The notes under the pieces were generated by a model that searched no databases, was not told the origin of the DNA, and worked only from the letters and a program-made list of their open reading frames with translations. From Parabacteroides sp. PF5-6 (lineage in GTDB: Bacteria > Bacteroidota > Bacteroidia > Bacteroidales > Tannerellaceae), in the NCBI RefSeq assembly GCF_029504695.1, contig NZ_JAQFIN010000002.1:62001-126000 (forward strand): DNA of 64,000 bases, given 5' to 3'. The translations under genes were made by a program, and so were the position numbers. Each line of letters opens with the position of its first letter. The stretch's first letter is position 1. Positions 17,148 through 25,823 of the stretch are shown in pieces.

Positions 17148-17672
17148 TTAATCTCCAATAGCGAAAAGGCCCTCTTCCCCGTCCATCAGTTCGAGGGCGA
17201 TCCGGGCACAGGCTTCGGCATCGGCCAGCGCATGGTGGTGGTTCGACAGGTCGTATCCGCAATAGGCCGCCACGGTGGGTAGTTTATGATTGACCAGGTG
17301 TTTCAATTGTTTGCGCGCGACCTGCAAGGTGCAATAAAACGGATAGCCGGGATAATCCATCTGATAGGCGCGAAAGACCGCTTTCAGGCACTTCTCGTCG
17401 AACGCTTTATTATGCGCGATCAGAGCCAGTCCCCGGATCCGCTCTTCCACTTCGCGCCAGACGGTGGGAAAGACCGGCGCGTCTTCGGTATCCTCCGGCC
17501 GGATACCGTGCACCCGGATATTCCAGTAGTGATAATAGTTGGGTTCGGGCTGGATCAGGCTGTAATAGCGATCGACGATCTCCCCATCCCTGACAATCAC
17601 GATACCGACGCTGCAAACACTGGTCGGCTGCTCGTTGGCTGTCTCAAAATCAATGGCGGCAAAACTTATCAT
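17148..17672 (-). CDS. DnaQ-like 3'-5' exonuclease (DEDDh)
   Basis: The 174-residue protein begins MISFAAIDFETAN, with the Exo I motif DFE directly at the start as in stand-alone epsilon-like exonucleases. ALIAHNKAFDEKCL is Exo II and HHHALADAEACARIALELM is Exo III with the His-x4-Asp pair of the DEDDh class. It probably trims DNA or RNA 3' ends in repair or turnover. The longer frame to 17747 has no family similarity; a -7 box TACTTTTG at 17698-17705 supports the shorter start. Confidence 0.88.
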   Translation of the reverse strand: MISFAAIDFETANEQPTSVCSVGIVIVRDGEIVDRYYSLIQPEPNYYHYWNIRVHGIRPEDTEDAPVFPTVWREVEERIRGLALIAHNKAFDEKCLKAVFRAYQMDYPGYPFYCTLQVARKQLKHLVNHKLPTVAAYCGYDLSNHHHALADAEACARIALELMDGEEGLFAIGD

Positions 17673-17846
17673 GGTGTAATATTCTCTTTCCGGGAGCCAA
17701 AAGTACAAAATATAAAGAAAAACAACCGGAGCTTTAAACCTTTTCAATCGCCAACAGTCTATCTTATACTAAACAGCGAACACAGAATGAATATAAGGTA
17801 AAGGTCCAAAAGGCCTTATTAGGTTAACACATTTATGAGAAGAAGA

Positions 17847-17874
17847 AGAGCGAACCCAGTGATGAGTTCGCTCT
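17847..17874. terminator. Terminator downstream of the DUF3307 gene
   Basis: A 9-bp stem (AGAGCGAAC / GTTCGCTCT) with a 10-nt loop lies directly after the minus-strand DUF3307 gene and is followed by a T-rich run on that strand. Confidence 0.75.
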
Positions 17875-17879
17875 TTATT

Positions 17880-18650
17880 TTAGAATATGTAACTTAAAAA
17901 CGATTCAAAAAAACCTTTTTCAATACCGATTCCCATAAGTAATGCGATACCGAAACTCAACAATGTACCAATGAGTACATATTCCGTTTTTCCGGCTTTA
18001 CTGTCATTATACCTTAACACAGATTTTGCTGTGATTATAAATCCGATCGCTGTGTATTGTTGTAACATAACCAAAACCAGAGTTATGATCCGTTCGATAG
18101 TTCCTATCCACCGCCCGGCTCTTTCGAGATCATTTTTATCTGCGCCCATCTTATCATACAAGTTCAATGATGACAAACAATTTCGTATTAGGATATTGGT
18201 AGGCTTCATACACAGTAATAATCCAGTCGCTGTTAGCAACTGGTGAGTAGTGAAGAGATTCAAATAGTTTGGAACATATCCGTCTCTACTGCAATAGACA
18301 GCAACGGCAACATATATTACAAAAAAATGAACTATCTGATCCGCAAAAAACAGGTAATGATTCGTGTATAGCTGTTCATCATTGATTCTCTTTTTCTCTT
18401 TAATCCGGCGCTCGATTGTGGATTTCAAAATATCTATTCCGAAGTGAATGATTGCGATAGCCAGTGCATATCCTATAAATCCACAGGTAAAAATCATGCC
18501 AAGCGATGTTGTAAATACGATCAAAACATGGCAGTAGATGTGCCACGACCTTAAGTTCCCATTTTGTTTCTTCCGACTAAAATATTCGGGTTGGGCAAAA
18601 AAGTCGGCTATAATATGAGCCATAAATTGGGTTAATAATATTTTCTCCAT
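17880..18650 (-). CDS. DUF3307 integral membrane protein
   Basis: The 256-residue protein has six or more hydrophobic helices. The N-terminal half has the DUF3307 pattern of conserved polar residues within membrane helices: QFMAHIIADFF, WHIYCHVLIVF, HFGIDILKS and FFADQIVHFF. These His and Asp residues suggest a metal or catalytic centre in the membrane, but no activity is established for the family. It is encoded 27 nt after a SatD-like gene on the same strand, a pairing I recall from many genomes. The two appear to form one regulated cassette. Confidence 0.8.
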   Translation of the reverse strand: MEKILLTQFMAHIIADFFAQPEYFSRKKQNGNLRSWHIYCHVLIVFTTSLGMIFTCGFIGYALAIAIIHFGIDILKSTIERRIKEKKRINDEQLYTNHYLFFADQIVHFFVIYVAVAVYCSRDGYVPNYLNLFTTHQLLTATGLLLCMKPTNILIRNCLSSLNLYDKMGADKNDLERAGRWIGTIERIITLVLVMLQQYTAIGFIITAKSVLRYNDSKAGKTEYVLIGTLLSFGIALLMGIGIEKGFFESFLSYIF

Positions 18651-18677
18651 AGTATTCCGATTATTTAATGAGACGTC

Positions 18678-19397
18678 TTATTTATCATGCTGAAAATCAA
18701 ATATTGAAAACAGAAAAACAGCTTCCTCTATCGAAGTCCAGCCTGCGTTTTTTGAGTGTTGGTTTACAGATGACTGCGAAACACCGAACTCATGGGCAAT
18801 GTCTTGCTCTGAGTATCCTACAAGTTTCCATAATACTATTTCACTTTGTTTTCGAGTCATTTTTGTAAATATAGTATCAAGGAGTGAAAATATCGGTTGA
18901 AAAATACGATTCTGATATTCGCTTTCCGATCTGAAAAATAAGGTATTCTTTATCGTTACTCTTTCTTTATTCGATGTCTTTTGTTCAGAGATGAGCCGTC
19001 CGGAAAGAGTGATAGCCTCCCCTTTTAAAATATTCTTATCTGCCAATTCGAGATCCATATCTCCAATCCCAATGGCGATCCGTATGCCATACATCTCAAA
19101 TAGTTTTCGATATTTTTCAGTTGTCGGATCATGATTAAAGAAATCGTCCAATGGAAATGATTTTATTCCTGCTTTAAGTGCTAAAGCCACCCGCAGCGCA
19201 TCATTCGGATCAAACAAAAAGCATTCCACAAGATCGCCAGCGGTTAGACGCATCTTGAGCTTCCCTTTGTTGTTATCATCCTGATAGTTTTGTATTTTCT
19301 CAAAGAGATTGTATATCCGTTGAGTAAGATGATCTAATTCTCTTGTCGATAAAGAAGAAGATGCGACTATGTCTGCTGATAGGGTTGCTCTTTTCAT
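18678..19397 (-). CDS. SatD-like protein with C-terminal HTH
   Basis: The N-terminal 150-200 residues (MKRATLSADIVASSSLS, then KMRLTAGDLVECFL, IRIAIGIGDMDLE and GEAITLSGRLI) resemble the SatD family, whose fold suggests relation to nucleotide cyclase-like domains. The C-terminus has a sigma-70 region 4-like helix-turn-helix (MTRKQSEIVLWKLVGYSEQD, then IAHEFGVSQSSVNQHSKNAG). It could sense a ligand and bind its own promoter region, which carries repeated GCTTATA motifs. The frame opens at 19415 but a -7 box (TATATTTG, 19417-19424) leaves no leader for that ATG, so I prefer the ATG at 19397. It precedes the DUF3307 gene in one operon. Confidence 0.7.
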   Translation of the reverse strand: MKRATLSADIVASSSLSTRELDHLTQRIYNLFEKIQNYQDDNNKGKLKMRLTAGDLVECFLFDPNDALRVALALKAGIKSFPLDDFFNHDPTTEKYRKLFEMYGIRIAIGIGDMDLELADKNILKGEAITLSGRLISEQKTSNKERVTIKNTLFFRSESEYQNRIFQPIFSLLDTIFTKMTRKQSEIVLWKLVGYSEQDIAHEFGVSQSSVNQHSKNAGWTSIEEAVFLFSIFDFQHDK

Positions 19398-19416
19398 TAT
19401 GTTATTCTTTTTCATA

Positions 19417-19497
19417 CAAATATAAGGGTTTTAGCTTATACTAAAGCATTATAAGCAAAATAACTTATAAAACACTTTTACAAGCACTATCGCTTAT
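19417..19497 (-). promoter_or_regulatory. Promoter and GCTTATA motif cluster for the SatD-like operon
   Basis: TATATTTG on the minus strand at 19417-19424 is the -7 box. Upstream of it lie GCTTATA and TATAAGC as an inverted pair with a 9-nt spacer, then AACTTATAA and CGCTTATAGC. Four related half sites within 65 nt suggest binding by a regulator, perhaps the HTH protein encoded downstream. Confidence 0.5.
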
Positions 19498-19535
19498 AGC
19501 TATAAAAAGAAGCCTTTGGGAGACTCTTTGAATCC

Positions 19536-22490
19536 CTAAGGCTTCAATACCACCCCCAGGCTCTTCTTGCCATCCATCTTGGCGATGATTGGGCGTGGGA
19601 AACGGACATGGCGCAGGAAATCCGACTCGAAGACGGCGGGCTGCGCGTTCAGGAAGGCTTCATCAAACCAGCCATCTTCGCGGAATGGGTTGATGGTGAA
19701 ATAACCCACGCCAAACGAGGTCAGGTTCTGGAAGAAGTGCGTGCCCTGGCTCGGATCGATCCGGTAGTTCTCCAGTCCGCATTCCACGATCACGCGAGCA
19801 TTACTGATATGAGGCCATTTCACCGGTATGCCCAACCAATGGTCACTGCTTCCCCAGCGACCGGGTCCCACCAGGACATAACCATTCTCGCCTTCCGTAA
19901 ACTGCCGGTTGAGCTTTTCTATTTCATAAGCGATCAACTGGTTGTTGGTCGAATTGAAAGCTGCTGTCTTTACATATATAATATCGTAGATATCGGAAAG
20001 GATGCCGTGCCCCAGGACACTGGTCGAGGTGATGATCGATTCTTCCGCGGTCACCTGCGTAAGGTCTTCGTCCATGACTTCTTTGTTTTCGACGATCGGG
20101 CGGATCTGCAACAGGTAGAACGTCGCCCGCGTATGATCGTCGGGATGGATATTGACGGCAAACTCAATCTCGATGGGCCGTCCCATCTCCGTCTGCCCGA
20201 TTTGTAAGACCTTATCCAGCATCTCCGCCAGCGGGAACACATCATGTTGCAGGATATTCACAAAAGAAAGGATCTTGCGCCCTCCCGGGTAATAGCCGTC
20301 CCGGATAATCTGGTCGTAAGGATCATAGGTAGAGACAATATAACGCAGGGAACCATCCGTATCCGCATCTTTCAGGGAAAGACGCAAGAGGTTGAAGGCA
20401 TCATCCACGGCAAAAGTCTCCGCCAGGTTCTTCAGGTCGAGGGCATAATAGCGGGTTTGCGTCTCCCGAAGGGCAAACTCCATCGAACTCATCTGTAAGA
20501 TATTATGCGGATGGCGAGGCGAGAAACGCAGGGTCTGTCCCCCGTCTACGATATATTTACCCAGTCCCAGTGCGAGATTAACGATACCGTCTTCCGCCTT
20601 CTCATTGCCCAATGGGTAAAAATTCAAGGAACGCCCCACGCCGGAGATCGTCGGATAGAAATGACTGTTGTATTGCGTGCCGACCACTTCCTGCAAGACG
20701 ATAGCCATCTTTTCCTGGTCGATCAGGTTGGATGTCGCCGTCATATACGCCTTGCTGTCTTTATAGAATACCGAGGCATAGACCGCTTTGATCGCATCGC
20801 TGACCGTGCGGAGCATATCGTATTTCTCTTCAATCTTGGGCACCATATACGTCGAGTAGATACCGGCAAACGGCTGATAGTGCGAGTCTTCCAACAGACT
20901 CGACGAACGGATGGCAATCGGTCCTTTCAACACATCGAAGAAAGCCATCAGGTCTTCGATCAGTTCCGTCGGCAGGCTGGCGCGCAGGAAGTATTTCAGG
21001 ATCACCTCGTCGTCTTCATCCGATAGAGCCAACGGGTAGAGATCGTTTGTCTCCATAAACGCATCGAAGATATCGGTACAGATCACCACGGTCTTGGGAA
21101 TGGTCACCGCGAAGTTATCCGTTACCAGATCCGGGTAGCGTTTCACCATCGCCCCGATAAACGCCAGACCTCTCCCCTTTCCACCCAACGAACCGTTGCC
21201 GATCCGGGCGAAATAGCTGTATTCATCGAAACGTTCCTTCTGATAGATCGCCACCACACCGGAGTTCTTCATCCGCCGGTACTGCACGATCAGGTCGAAA
21301 ATCAACTGCCGCGCTTCATCCATATCCTTATAATCGCTCACATCCACATTGCGCAATACCTCCGCCGGCGGGAACATCGCCCGGGAATAGAAGAAGCGGG
21401 AGAAATGGTTGCGCGAGAGGTGATAGACCAGTGAGTCGTCGGGGATATCGAAGATCTTCTTCTGCAAGTCTTTCAAGTCTTTGATGCGCATGATCTCCTC
21501 GCGGGTCTGCGGATTGAGGATCACAAAATCGCCAAAACCAAAATGGCGCATGATCTTCTTACGCAGGTCTTGCGGATAGGTCTTGGAGTTCTTGTCGATA
21601 AAGGAGCAACGCAGGTCTGCGGCATACGAACGGTTGGACGATTCGGACGATTCGAGCACAAAAGGAATAATCAATCCCGAATCGCGCACATACTGCCCGA
21701 ACGCATAACCGGCAAGCGGATCTCTCTTCTCATTCCGGGGTAAGTTCATATCGGAGATGATACCCAGGATATGCTCTTTATACTGGTCGAAGATGCGAAC
21801 GGCCTCTTCGTAGTTGCGCGCCAGTTTGATCTTCGGCCGGCCCCGCATACGCAATGTCCGCTGGTGATCGTTCAGCGCCTCTTTCGAGAACTCCTGGCTT
21901 TGCTCCAACACAAACTTATACAGGTGAGGCAGGGCGGAAGAATAGAAACGCACGGAGTCTTCCACCAAAAGAATGATCTGCACGCCGACACTTTCCGTAT
22001 CATCGGGCGCGTTCATCTTATCCTCGATCAGTTTGATAATGGCCAACAGCAGTTCGGCATTGCCCAGCCAGCTAAAGATATAATCGATCGCCTCCATATC
22101 TTCACTGTCCACCCGCTTGGTGACCTCCTTGGAGAAGGGCGTCAACACAACAATCGGAATAGACGGATAACGGTATTTGATCTCTTTCGCCGCGGCGAAG
22201 ATATCGCGGTCGTCCATATTAGGCATACAGATCACCAATTCAAAATTACGGTCTTCCAATTCCCGCAGCGCCTCTTCTTCAGTGGTTACCTGCGTGAAAC
22301 GCGGCGGATAACGCAAGCTCAAAGAAGTATATTCATTAAAGATCTGTTCGTCCACCCGCCCATCGTCTTCCAACATAAAGGCATCGTACTTGGTTGCGAT
22401 AAGCAATACATTATAGATACGCTTATTCATCAGATTGGCGAAAGACGTATCTCTAAACACCAGGTTTTTGAAGTCAGGTATACCACTCAT
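19536..22490 (-). CDS. PEP/pyruvate-binding domain protein with receiver-like domains
   Basis: The 984-residue protein starts at the ATG at 22490 (MSGIPDFKNLVF); the 19 codons further upstream overlap the region facing gdhA. Residues about 20-150 and 170-320 look like two receiver-like domains (NVLLIATKYD, then ELVICMPNMDDRD and PIVVLTPF; and IILLVEDSVRFY, then LGIISDMNLP). The rest resembles the ATP-grasp N-terminal domain of PEP synthase or pyruvate phosphate dikinase (RIGNGSLGGKGRGLAFIGAM, IAIRSSSLLEDS, VGPGRWGSSDHWLGIPV). The His-swivel and PEP-binding barrel are not seen, so it is not a full dikinase. It may phosphorylate another protein or a small molecule under signal control. Confidence 0.8.
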   Translation of the reverse strand: MSGIPDFKNLVFRDTSFANLMNKRIYNVLLIATKYDAFMLEDDGRVDEQIFNEYTSLSLRYPPRFTQVTTEEEALRELEDRNFELVICMPNMDDRDIFAAAKEIKYRYPSIPIVVLTPFSKEVTKRVDSEDMEAIDYIFSWLGNAELLLAIIKLIEDKMNAPDDTESVGVQIILLVEDSVRFYSSALPHLYKFVLEQSQEFSKEALNDHQRTLRMRGRPKIKLARNYEEAVRIFDQYKEHILGIISDMNLPRNEKRDPLAGYAFGQYVRDSGLIIPFVLESSESSNRSYAADLRCSFIDKNSKTYPQDLRKKIMRHFGFGDFVILNPQTREEIMRIKDLKDLQKKIFDIPDDSLVYHLSRNHFSRFFYSRAMFPPAEVLRNVDVSDYKDMDEARQLIFDLIVQYRRMKNSGVVAIYQKERFDEYSYFARIGNGSLGGKGRGLAFIGAMVKRYPDLVTDNFAVTIPKTVVICTDIFDAFMETNDLYPLALSDEDDEVILKYFLRASLPTELIEDLMAFFDVLKGPIAIRSSSLLEDSHYQPFAGIYSTYMVPKIEEKYDMLRTVSDAIKAVYASVFYKDSKAYMTATSNLIDQEKMAIVLQEVVGTQYNSHFYPTISGVGRSLNFYPLGNEKAEDGIVNLALGLGKYIVDGGQTLRFSPRHPHNILQMSSMEFALRETQTRYYALDLKNLAETFAVDDAFNLLRLSLKDADTDGSLRYIVSTYDPYDQIIRDGYYPGGRKILSFVNILQHDVFPLAEMLDKVLQIGQTEMGRPIEIEFAVNIHPDDHTRATFYLLQIRPIVENKEVMDEDLTQVTAEESIITSTSVLGHGILSDIYDIIYVKTAAFNSTNNQLIAYEIEKLNRQFTEGENGYVLVGPGRWGSSDHWLGIPVKWPHISNARVIVECGLENYRIDPSQGTHFFQNLTSFGVGYFTINPFREDGWFDEAFLNAQPAVFESDFLRHVRFPRPIIAKMDGKKSLGVVLKP

Positions 22491-22532
22491 AGTTGTTTTC
22501 TCATTTTTCCCGACCAAAAGTAAGCAAAAAAG

Positions 22533-22562
22533 TTTGGCGTTCAACAAAATTGCCTACATTTG
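22533..22562 (+). promoter_or_regulatory. gdhA promoter
   Basis: TTTG (22533-22536) and TACATTTG (22555-22562) are 18 nt apart and 40 nt before the gdhA start. The spacing is slightly short of the usual 19-21. Confidence 0.6.
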
Positions 22563-22601
22563 TGACATATTGTTATTCCTCTAAATAAAATATTAAACGC
22601 T

Positions 22602-23936
22602 ATGAAGACAGAACAAGTAATGGCTGCATTGGAAGCAAAACATCCGGGTGAAAAGGAATTTTTGCAAGCAGTAAAGGAGGTCTTGATCTCCATTGAAGAC
22701 GTGTATAACCAACATCCTGAATTTGAAAAAGCAGGTATTCTGGAAAGACTGGTCGAACCCGACCGGGTATTTACCTTCCGGGTATCCTGGGTCGACGATC
22801 AAGGAAACGTACAAGTGAACCTGGGCTACCGCGTGCAGTTCAACAACGCGATTGGTCCGTACAAAGGAGGACTTCGTTTCCATCCTTCTGTGAATCTCTC
22901 TATCCTGAAGTTCTTAGGTTTCGAGCAAACATTCAAAAATGCGCTGACCACATTGCCTATGGGTGGTGGTAAAGGTGGATCAGATTTCGCTCCTCGCGGG
23001 AAAAGCGACGCAGAAATCATGCGTTTCTGCCAGGCGTATATGTTGGAACTCTGGCGTAATATCGGTCCGGACACCGACATTCCTGCCGGTGATATCGGCG
23101 TAGGTGGCCGCGAAGTGGCGTATATGTACGGTATGTACAAAAAGCTGGCACGCGAGAACACGGGTACGTTCACCGGTAAAGGTTTGGAATTCGGCGGATC
23201 TATCCTTCGTCCGGAAGCAACCGGCTTCGGTGCATTGTATTTCGTGAAGCAAATGCTGGATGCCAACGGTATCGATATCAAAGACAAGACTGTTGCTTTG
23301 TCGGGCTTTGGTAACGTAGCCTGGGGTGCAGCGTTGAAAGCGACTGAGATGGGTGCTAAGGTAGTGACGATCTCCGGTCCTGACGGATATGTATATGATC
23401 CGGCGGGTATCTCCGGCGAGAAGATCGATTATATGCTGGAACTGCGTAACTCGGGTAATGACATTGTTGAGCCTTACGTACAACAATTCCCGGGCGCTAC
23501 GTTCTTTGCCGGCAAACGTCCTTGGGAACAGAAGGTCGATATCGCATTGCCTTGTGCAACGCAGAACGAATTGGGCGAAGAAGATGCCCGTATGCTGATT
23601 GCCAACAAGACGTTGTGCGTGGCCGAAGTATCCAATATGGGATGTACTGCCGAAGCAGCCGATCTGTTTATCGAACACAAGACCTTGTTTGGCCCGGGTA
23701 AAGCAGTGAACGCCGGTGGCGTAGCTACTTCCGGACTGGAAATGACGCAGAACGCGATGCATATCTCCTGGACAGCCGAAGAGGTGGATGCCAAACTGCA
23801 CCAGATCATGACCGCTATCCACGAACAATGCGTGAAATACGGTAAAGAAGGTAACTACGTGAACTATGTCAAGGGCGCTAACGTAGCCGGCTTTATGAAA
23901 GTGGCTAAGGCGATGATGGCACAGGGGGTTATTTAA
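22602..23936 (+). CDS. gdhA: NADP-type glutamate dehydrogenase
   Basis: GdhA aminates 2-oxoglutarate to glutamate and is the main ammonia-assimilating enzyme in many gut Bacteroidales. The 444-residue length is that of the hexameric small GDHs. IGPYKGGLRFHPSVN and LPMGGGKGGSDF hold the substrate-binding lysines, PAGDIGVGGREVAYM the active-site loop, and GFGNVAWGAALKATEMGAKV the nucleotide-binding fold. A consensus promoter lies in front and a terminator behind, so it is monocistronic. It is divergent from the PEP/pyruvate-binding gene. Confidence 0.95.
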   Translation: MKTEQVMAALEAKHPGEKEFLQAVKEVLISIEDVYNQHPEFEKAGILERLVEPDRVFTFRVSWVDDQGNVQVNLGYRVQFNNAIGPYKGGLRFHPSVNLSILKFLGFEQTFKNALTTLPMGGGKGGSDFAPRGKSDAEIMRFCQAYMLELWRNIGPDTDIPAGDIGVGGREVAYMYGMYKKLARENTGTFTGKGLEFGGSILRPEATGFGALYFVKQMLDANGIDIKDKTVALSGFGNVAWGAALKATEMGAKVVTISGPDGYVYDPAGISGEKIDYMLELRNSGNDIVEPYVQQFPGATFFAGKRPWEQKVDIALPCATQNELGEEDARMLIANKTLCVAEVSNMGCTAEAADLFIEHKTLFGPGKAVNAGGVATSGLEMTQNAMHISWTAEEVDAKLHQIMTAIHEQCVKYGKEGNYVNYVKGANVAGFMKVAKAMMAQGVI

Positions 23937-23940
23937 TTAA

Positions 23941-23975
23941 TTGATAATTGATAATTGACAATTGATAATTGACAA
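23941..23975. repeat. Heptanucleotide array (5 units, TTGAYAA)
   Basis: Five consecutive 7-nt units (TTGATAA or TTGACAA) lie just after the gdhA stop. Confidence 0.88.
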
Positions 23976-23997
23976 TTAGAAATACAAACAGACAGGA

Positions 23998-24024
23998 AGG
24001 GAGGGCTTTGGCTCTCCCTTTTTT
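23998..24024 (+). terminator. gdhA terminator
   Basis: AGGGAGGGC and GCTCTCCCT pair around a TTTG loop, followed by five T residues. Confidence 0.85.
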
Positions 24025-24032
24025 GCTTCTGC

Positions 24033-24167
24033 ACTCAACATAATCAAGCAAGCTTGCTTCTGTATTTGGCTTTTTATATCTTTGATTCCATAAATGGAAT
24101 CGAAGATAGGATGCGCCTCAACATAGTCAAGCAAGCTTGCCTCTGTGTTCGGCTTTCACTATCTTTG
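24033..24167 (+). promoter_or_regulatory. Tandem duplicated promoter of queC
   Basis: An imperfect direct repeat of about 50 nt (from 24033 and from 24117) carries in each copy CTTG, 20 nt and TATCTTTG (-7 boxes at 24077-24084 and 24160-24167). The shared core is TCAAGCAAGCTTGC. The second copy gives a leader of about 25 nt to queC. Confidence 0.6.
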
Positions 24168-24195
24168 CCAAGGCTTACTTAAAGTGATAAAGAAA

Positions 24196-24873
24196 ATGAA
24201 AAAAGAAAGAAATGCAGCCATGGTTTGTTTCTCCGGCGGTCAGGACTCCACCACCTGTCTGTTCTGGGCCTTGAAACATTTCACGACTGTAGAGACCGTA
24301 TGCTTCACGTACGGTCAGAAACATTCCCTCGAAGTCGAGCGGGCGCGTGATATTGCGGAGAGTCGGGGCATTGCTTTTCATCTGTTGGATGTGTCCCTCC
24401 TGAGTCAACTGGCGCCAAACGCACTGACGGACTCCTCGATCCCCATGGATGAAGATAAACCGGCGGACAGCTATCCCAATACGTTTGTTCCCGGTCGTAA
24501 CCTGATATTCCTTACGTTTGCAGCTATCCTGGCCCGGTCGAGAGGCATCTATCATCTGGTCACCGGTGTCTCCGAAGCGGATTTCAGTGGTTACCCCGAC
24601 TGCCGGGATACGTTTATCCGTTCATTGAACGTCACCTTAAACCTCGCCATGGACGAACAGTTTGTCATCCATACCCCGTTGATGAACCGGGATAAAAGCG
24701 AAGTCTGGGAACTGGCCGACGAACTGGGTGTTTTCGATCTGGTACGCAACGAGACACTCACCTGTTACAACGGAATCCCCGCCGACGGCTGCGGACACTG
24801 TCCGGCATGTACGCTTCGGCGCGAGGGATTAGAGAGTTATTTACGCAAATTGAACGCTGATCATACGGATTAA
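24196..24873 (+). CDS. queC: 7-cyano-7-deazaguanine synthase
   Basis: QueC makes preQ0 from 7-carboxy-7-deazaguanine with ATP and ammonia in queuosine synthesis. The 225-residue protein starts [20 protein letters not shown], with the PP-loop motif SGGQDS. The zinc site [10 protein letters not shown] is near the C-terminus. The open frame runs upstream to 24145, but that would place the start before the -7 box at 24160-24167, so the ATG at 24196 is used. queF follows 84 nt downstream; queD and queE are not in the window. Confidence 0.93.
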   Translation: MKKERNAAMVCFSGGQDSTTCLFWALKHFTTVETVCFTYGQKHSLEVERARDIAESRGIAFHLLDVSLLSQLAPNALTDSSIPMDEDKPADSYPNTFVPGRNLIFLTFAAILARSRGIYHLVTGVSEADFSGYPDCRDTFIRSLNVTLNLAMDEQFVIHTPLMNRDKSEVWELADELGVFDLVRNETLTCYNGIPADGCGHCPACTLRREGLESYLRKLNADHTD

Positions 24874-24957
24874 CGGATAGACTATGATGCGGCAAAGGAT
24901 ATTGCATCATAGCCAATCAGCCAATCCGTACAATCAAAGTTCAGAAAACATTATATT

Positions 24958-25434
24958 ATGCATATCAAAAGAGAAGAAGAATTAAATCTGTTAGGCGGAA
25001 AAACGGAATACAAACAGGATTACGCGCCGGAGGTATTGGAGGCTTTCAGCAATAGACACCCGGAAAACGACTATTGGGTGCGGTTCAATTGTCCGGAGTT
25101 CACCAGCCTTTGCCCGATCACCGGCCAGCCCGACTTTGCCACAATCCATATCGACTATATCCCGGACCAGCGAATGGTTGAAAGCAAAAGCCTGAAACTC
25201 TACTTGTTCAGCTTTCGTAACCACGGTGCTTTCCATGAGGATTGTATCAATATCATCATGAAAGACCTCATCCGCCTGATGGATCCCAAATACATCGAAG
25301 TGACCGGCCTGTTCACACCCCGCGGCGGGATCAGCATCTATCCGTTTGCCAATTACGGACGGCCAGGCACCAAATATGAAGCCCTGGCAGAAAAAAGACT
25401 GCCTTCTATTTCTACATTTCCTTGCCGGGAATAG
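24958..25434 (+). CDS. queF: NADPH-dependent 7-cyano-7-deazaguanine reductase
   Basis: QueF reduces preQ0 to preQ1, the step after QueC. The 158-residue length is that of the short, single-domain Que[14 protein letters not shown] contains the catalytic Cys, and [20 protein letters not shown] is the QueF signature. C-terminal [17 protein letters not shown] completes the fold. It probably shares the queC transcript. Between them lies a short hairpin (CTATGATGC / GCATCATAG, 24881-24911). Confidence 0.94.
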   Translation: MHIKREEELNLLGGKTEYKQDYAPEVLEAFSNRHPENDYWVRFNCPEFTSLCPITGQPDFATIHIDYIPDQRMVESKSLKLYLFSFRNHGAFHEDCINIIMKDLIRLMDPKYIEVTGLFTPRGGISIYPFANYGRPGTKYEALAEKRLPSISTFPCRE

Positions 25435-25448
25435 CCTCCCAAGCCGAT

Positions 25449-25658
25449 TCATTTCCGCCAGCGGATAATGGTTACTTTCATATTTCTCCAGTGGCCCCAC
25501 CTCTGCTCCGTATATACACTGCAGCATGGAGGTTGCGCCACCGGTAAGGGGGACGTTGGGGGAGATGTTCCGATTATAACAATCATTCCGGTCTCGCAAC
25601 CTTCCGGCGCGGCAGCTTCGGGGGTAGGGTTAGGGGCTTTGAAGATCACATCCCTCAA
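25449..25658 (-). CDS. Candidate small protein behind a CDC-type promoter module
   Basis: A 69-codon frame (MRDVIFKAPNPTPEAAAPEG, Pro-rich, ending VTIIRWRK) begins about 10 nt downstream of a minus-strand promoter whose -33 region and operators match those of the CDC-like gene. No known domain is seen, and the composition is unusual (Pro and Cys). The frame itself could be accidental; the promoter is the main argument that something is transcribed leftward here. The alternative is an antisense or short regulatory RNA running towards queF. Confidence 0.3.
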   Translation of the reverse strand: MRDVIFKAPNPTPEAAAPEGCETGMIVIIGTSPPTSPLPVAQPPCCSVYTEQRWGHWRNMKVTIIRWRK

Positions 25659-25672
25659 ATGTGTCTACCCCA

Positions 25673-25742
25673 CAAAAGTAAACAGGGAGAAGAAACGTGT
25701 CAATGAGTAATTATACTCAAATACGTATAAGTAATATTACTT
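25673..25742 (-). promoter_or_regulatory. Two-palindrome operator and leftward promoter, copy 1
   Basis: Site 1 GAGTAATTATACTC (25705-25718) and site 2 AAGTAATATTACTT (25729-25742, perfect palindrome) are 24 nt apart centre to centre. On the minus strand ATTG (25701-25704), 20 nt and TACTTTTG (25673-25680) form a promoter directly next to site 1. The arrangement is the same as at 30753-30822 in front of the CDC-like gene. Confidence 0.7.
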
Positions 25743-25758
25743 AGAGGGGAAGGTGCAT

Positions 25759-25789
25759 TTTGATTTGTGAAAAATTAATCGTACTTTAG
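25759..25789 (+). promoter_or_regulatory. Promoter of the two-component operon
   Basis: TTTG (25759-25762), 19 nt and TACTTTAG (25782-25789, one mismatch to TAnnTTTG) lie about 35 nt before the response-regulator gene and just downstream of the two-palindrome operator. This suggests autoregulation. Confidence 0.5.
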
Positions 25790-25823
25790 GCCTTGATATT
25801 CAACAAACCTTACTTCTCTCTTT

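Noticed and set aside
24991-25599. Long minus-strand frame opposite queF
   Set aside because: Mostly antisense to queF; only the promoter near 25673 suggests any leftward transcript.
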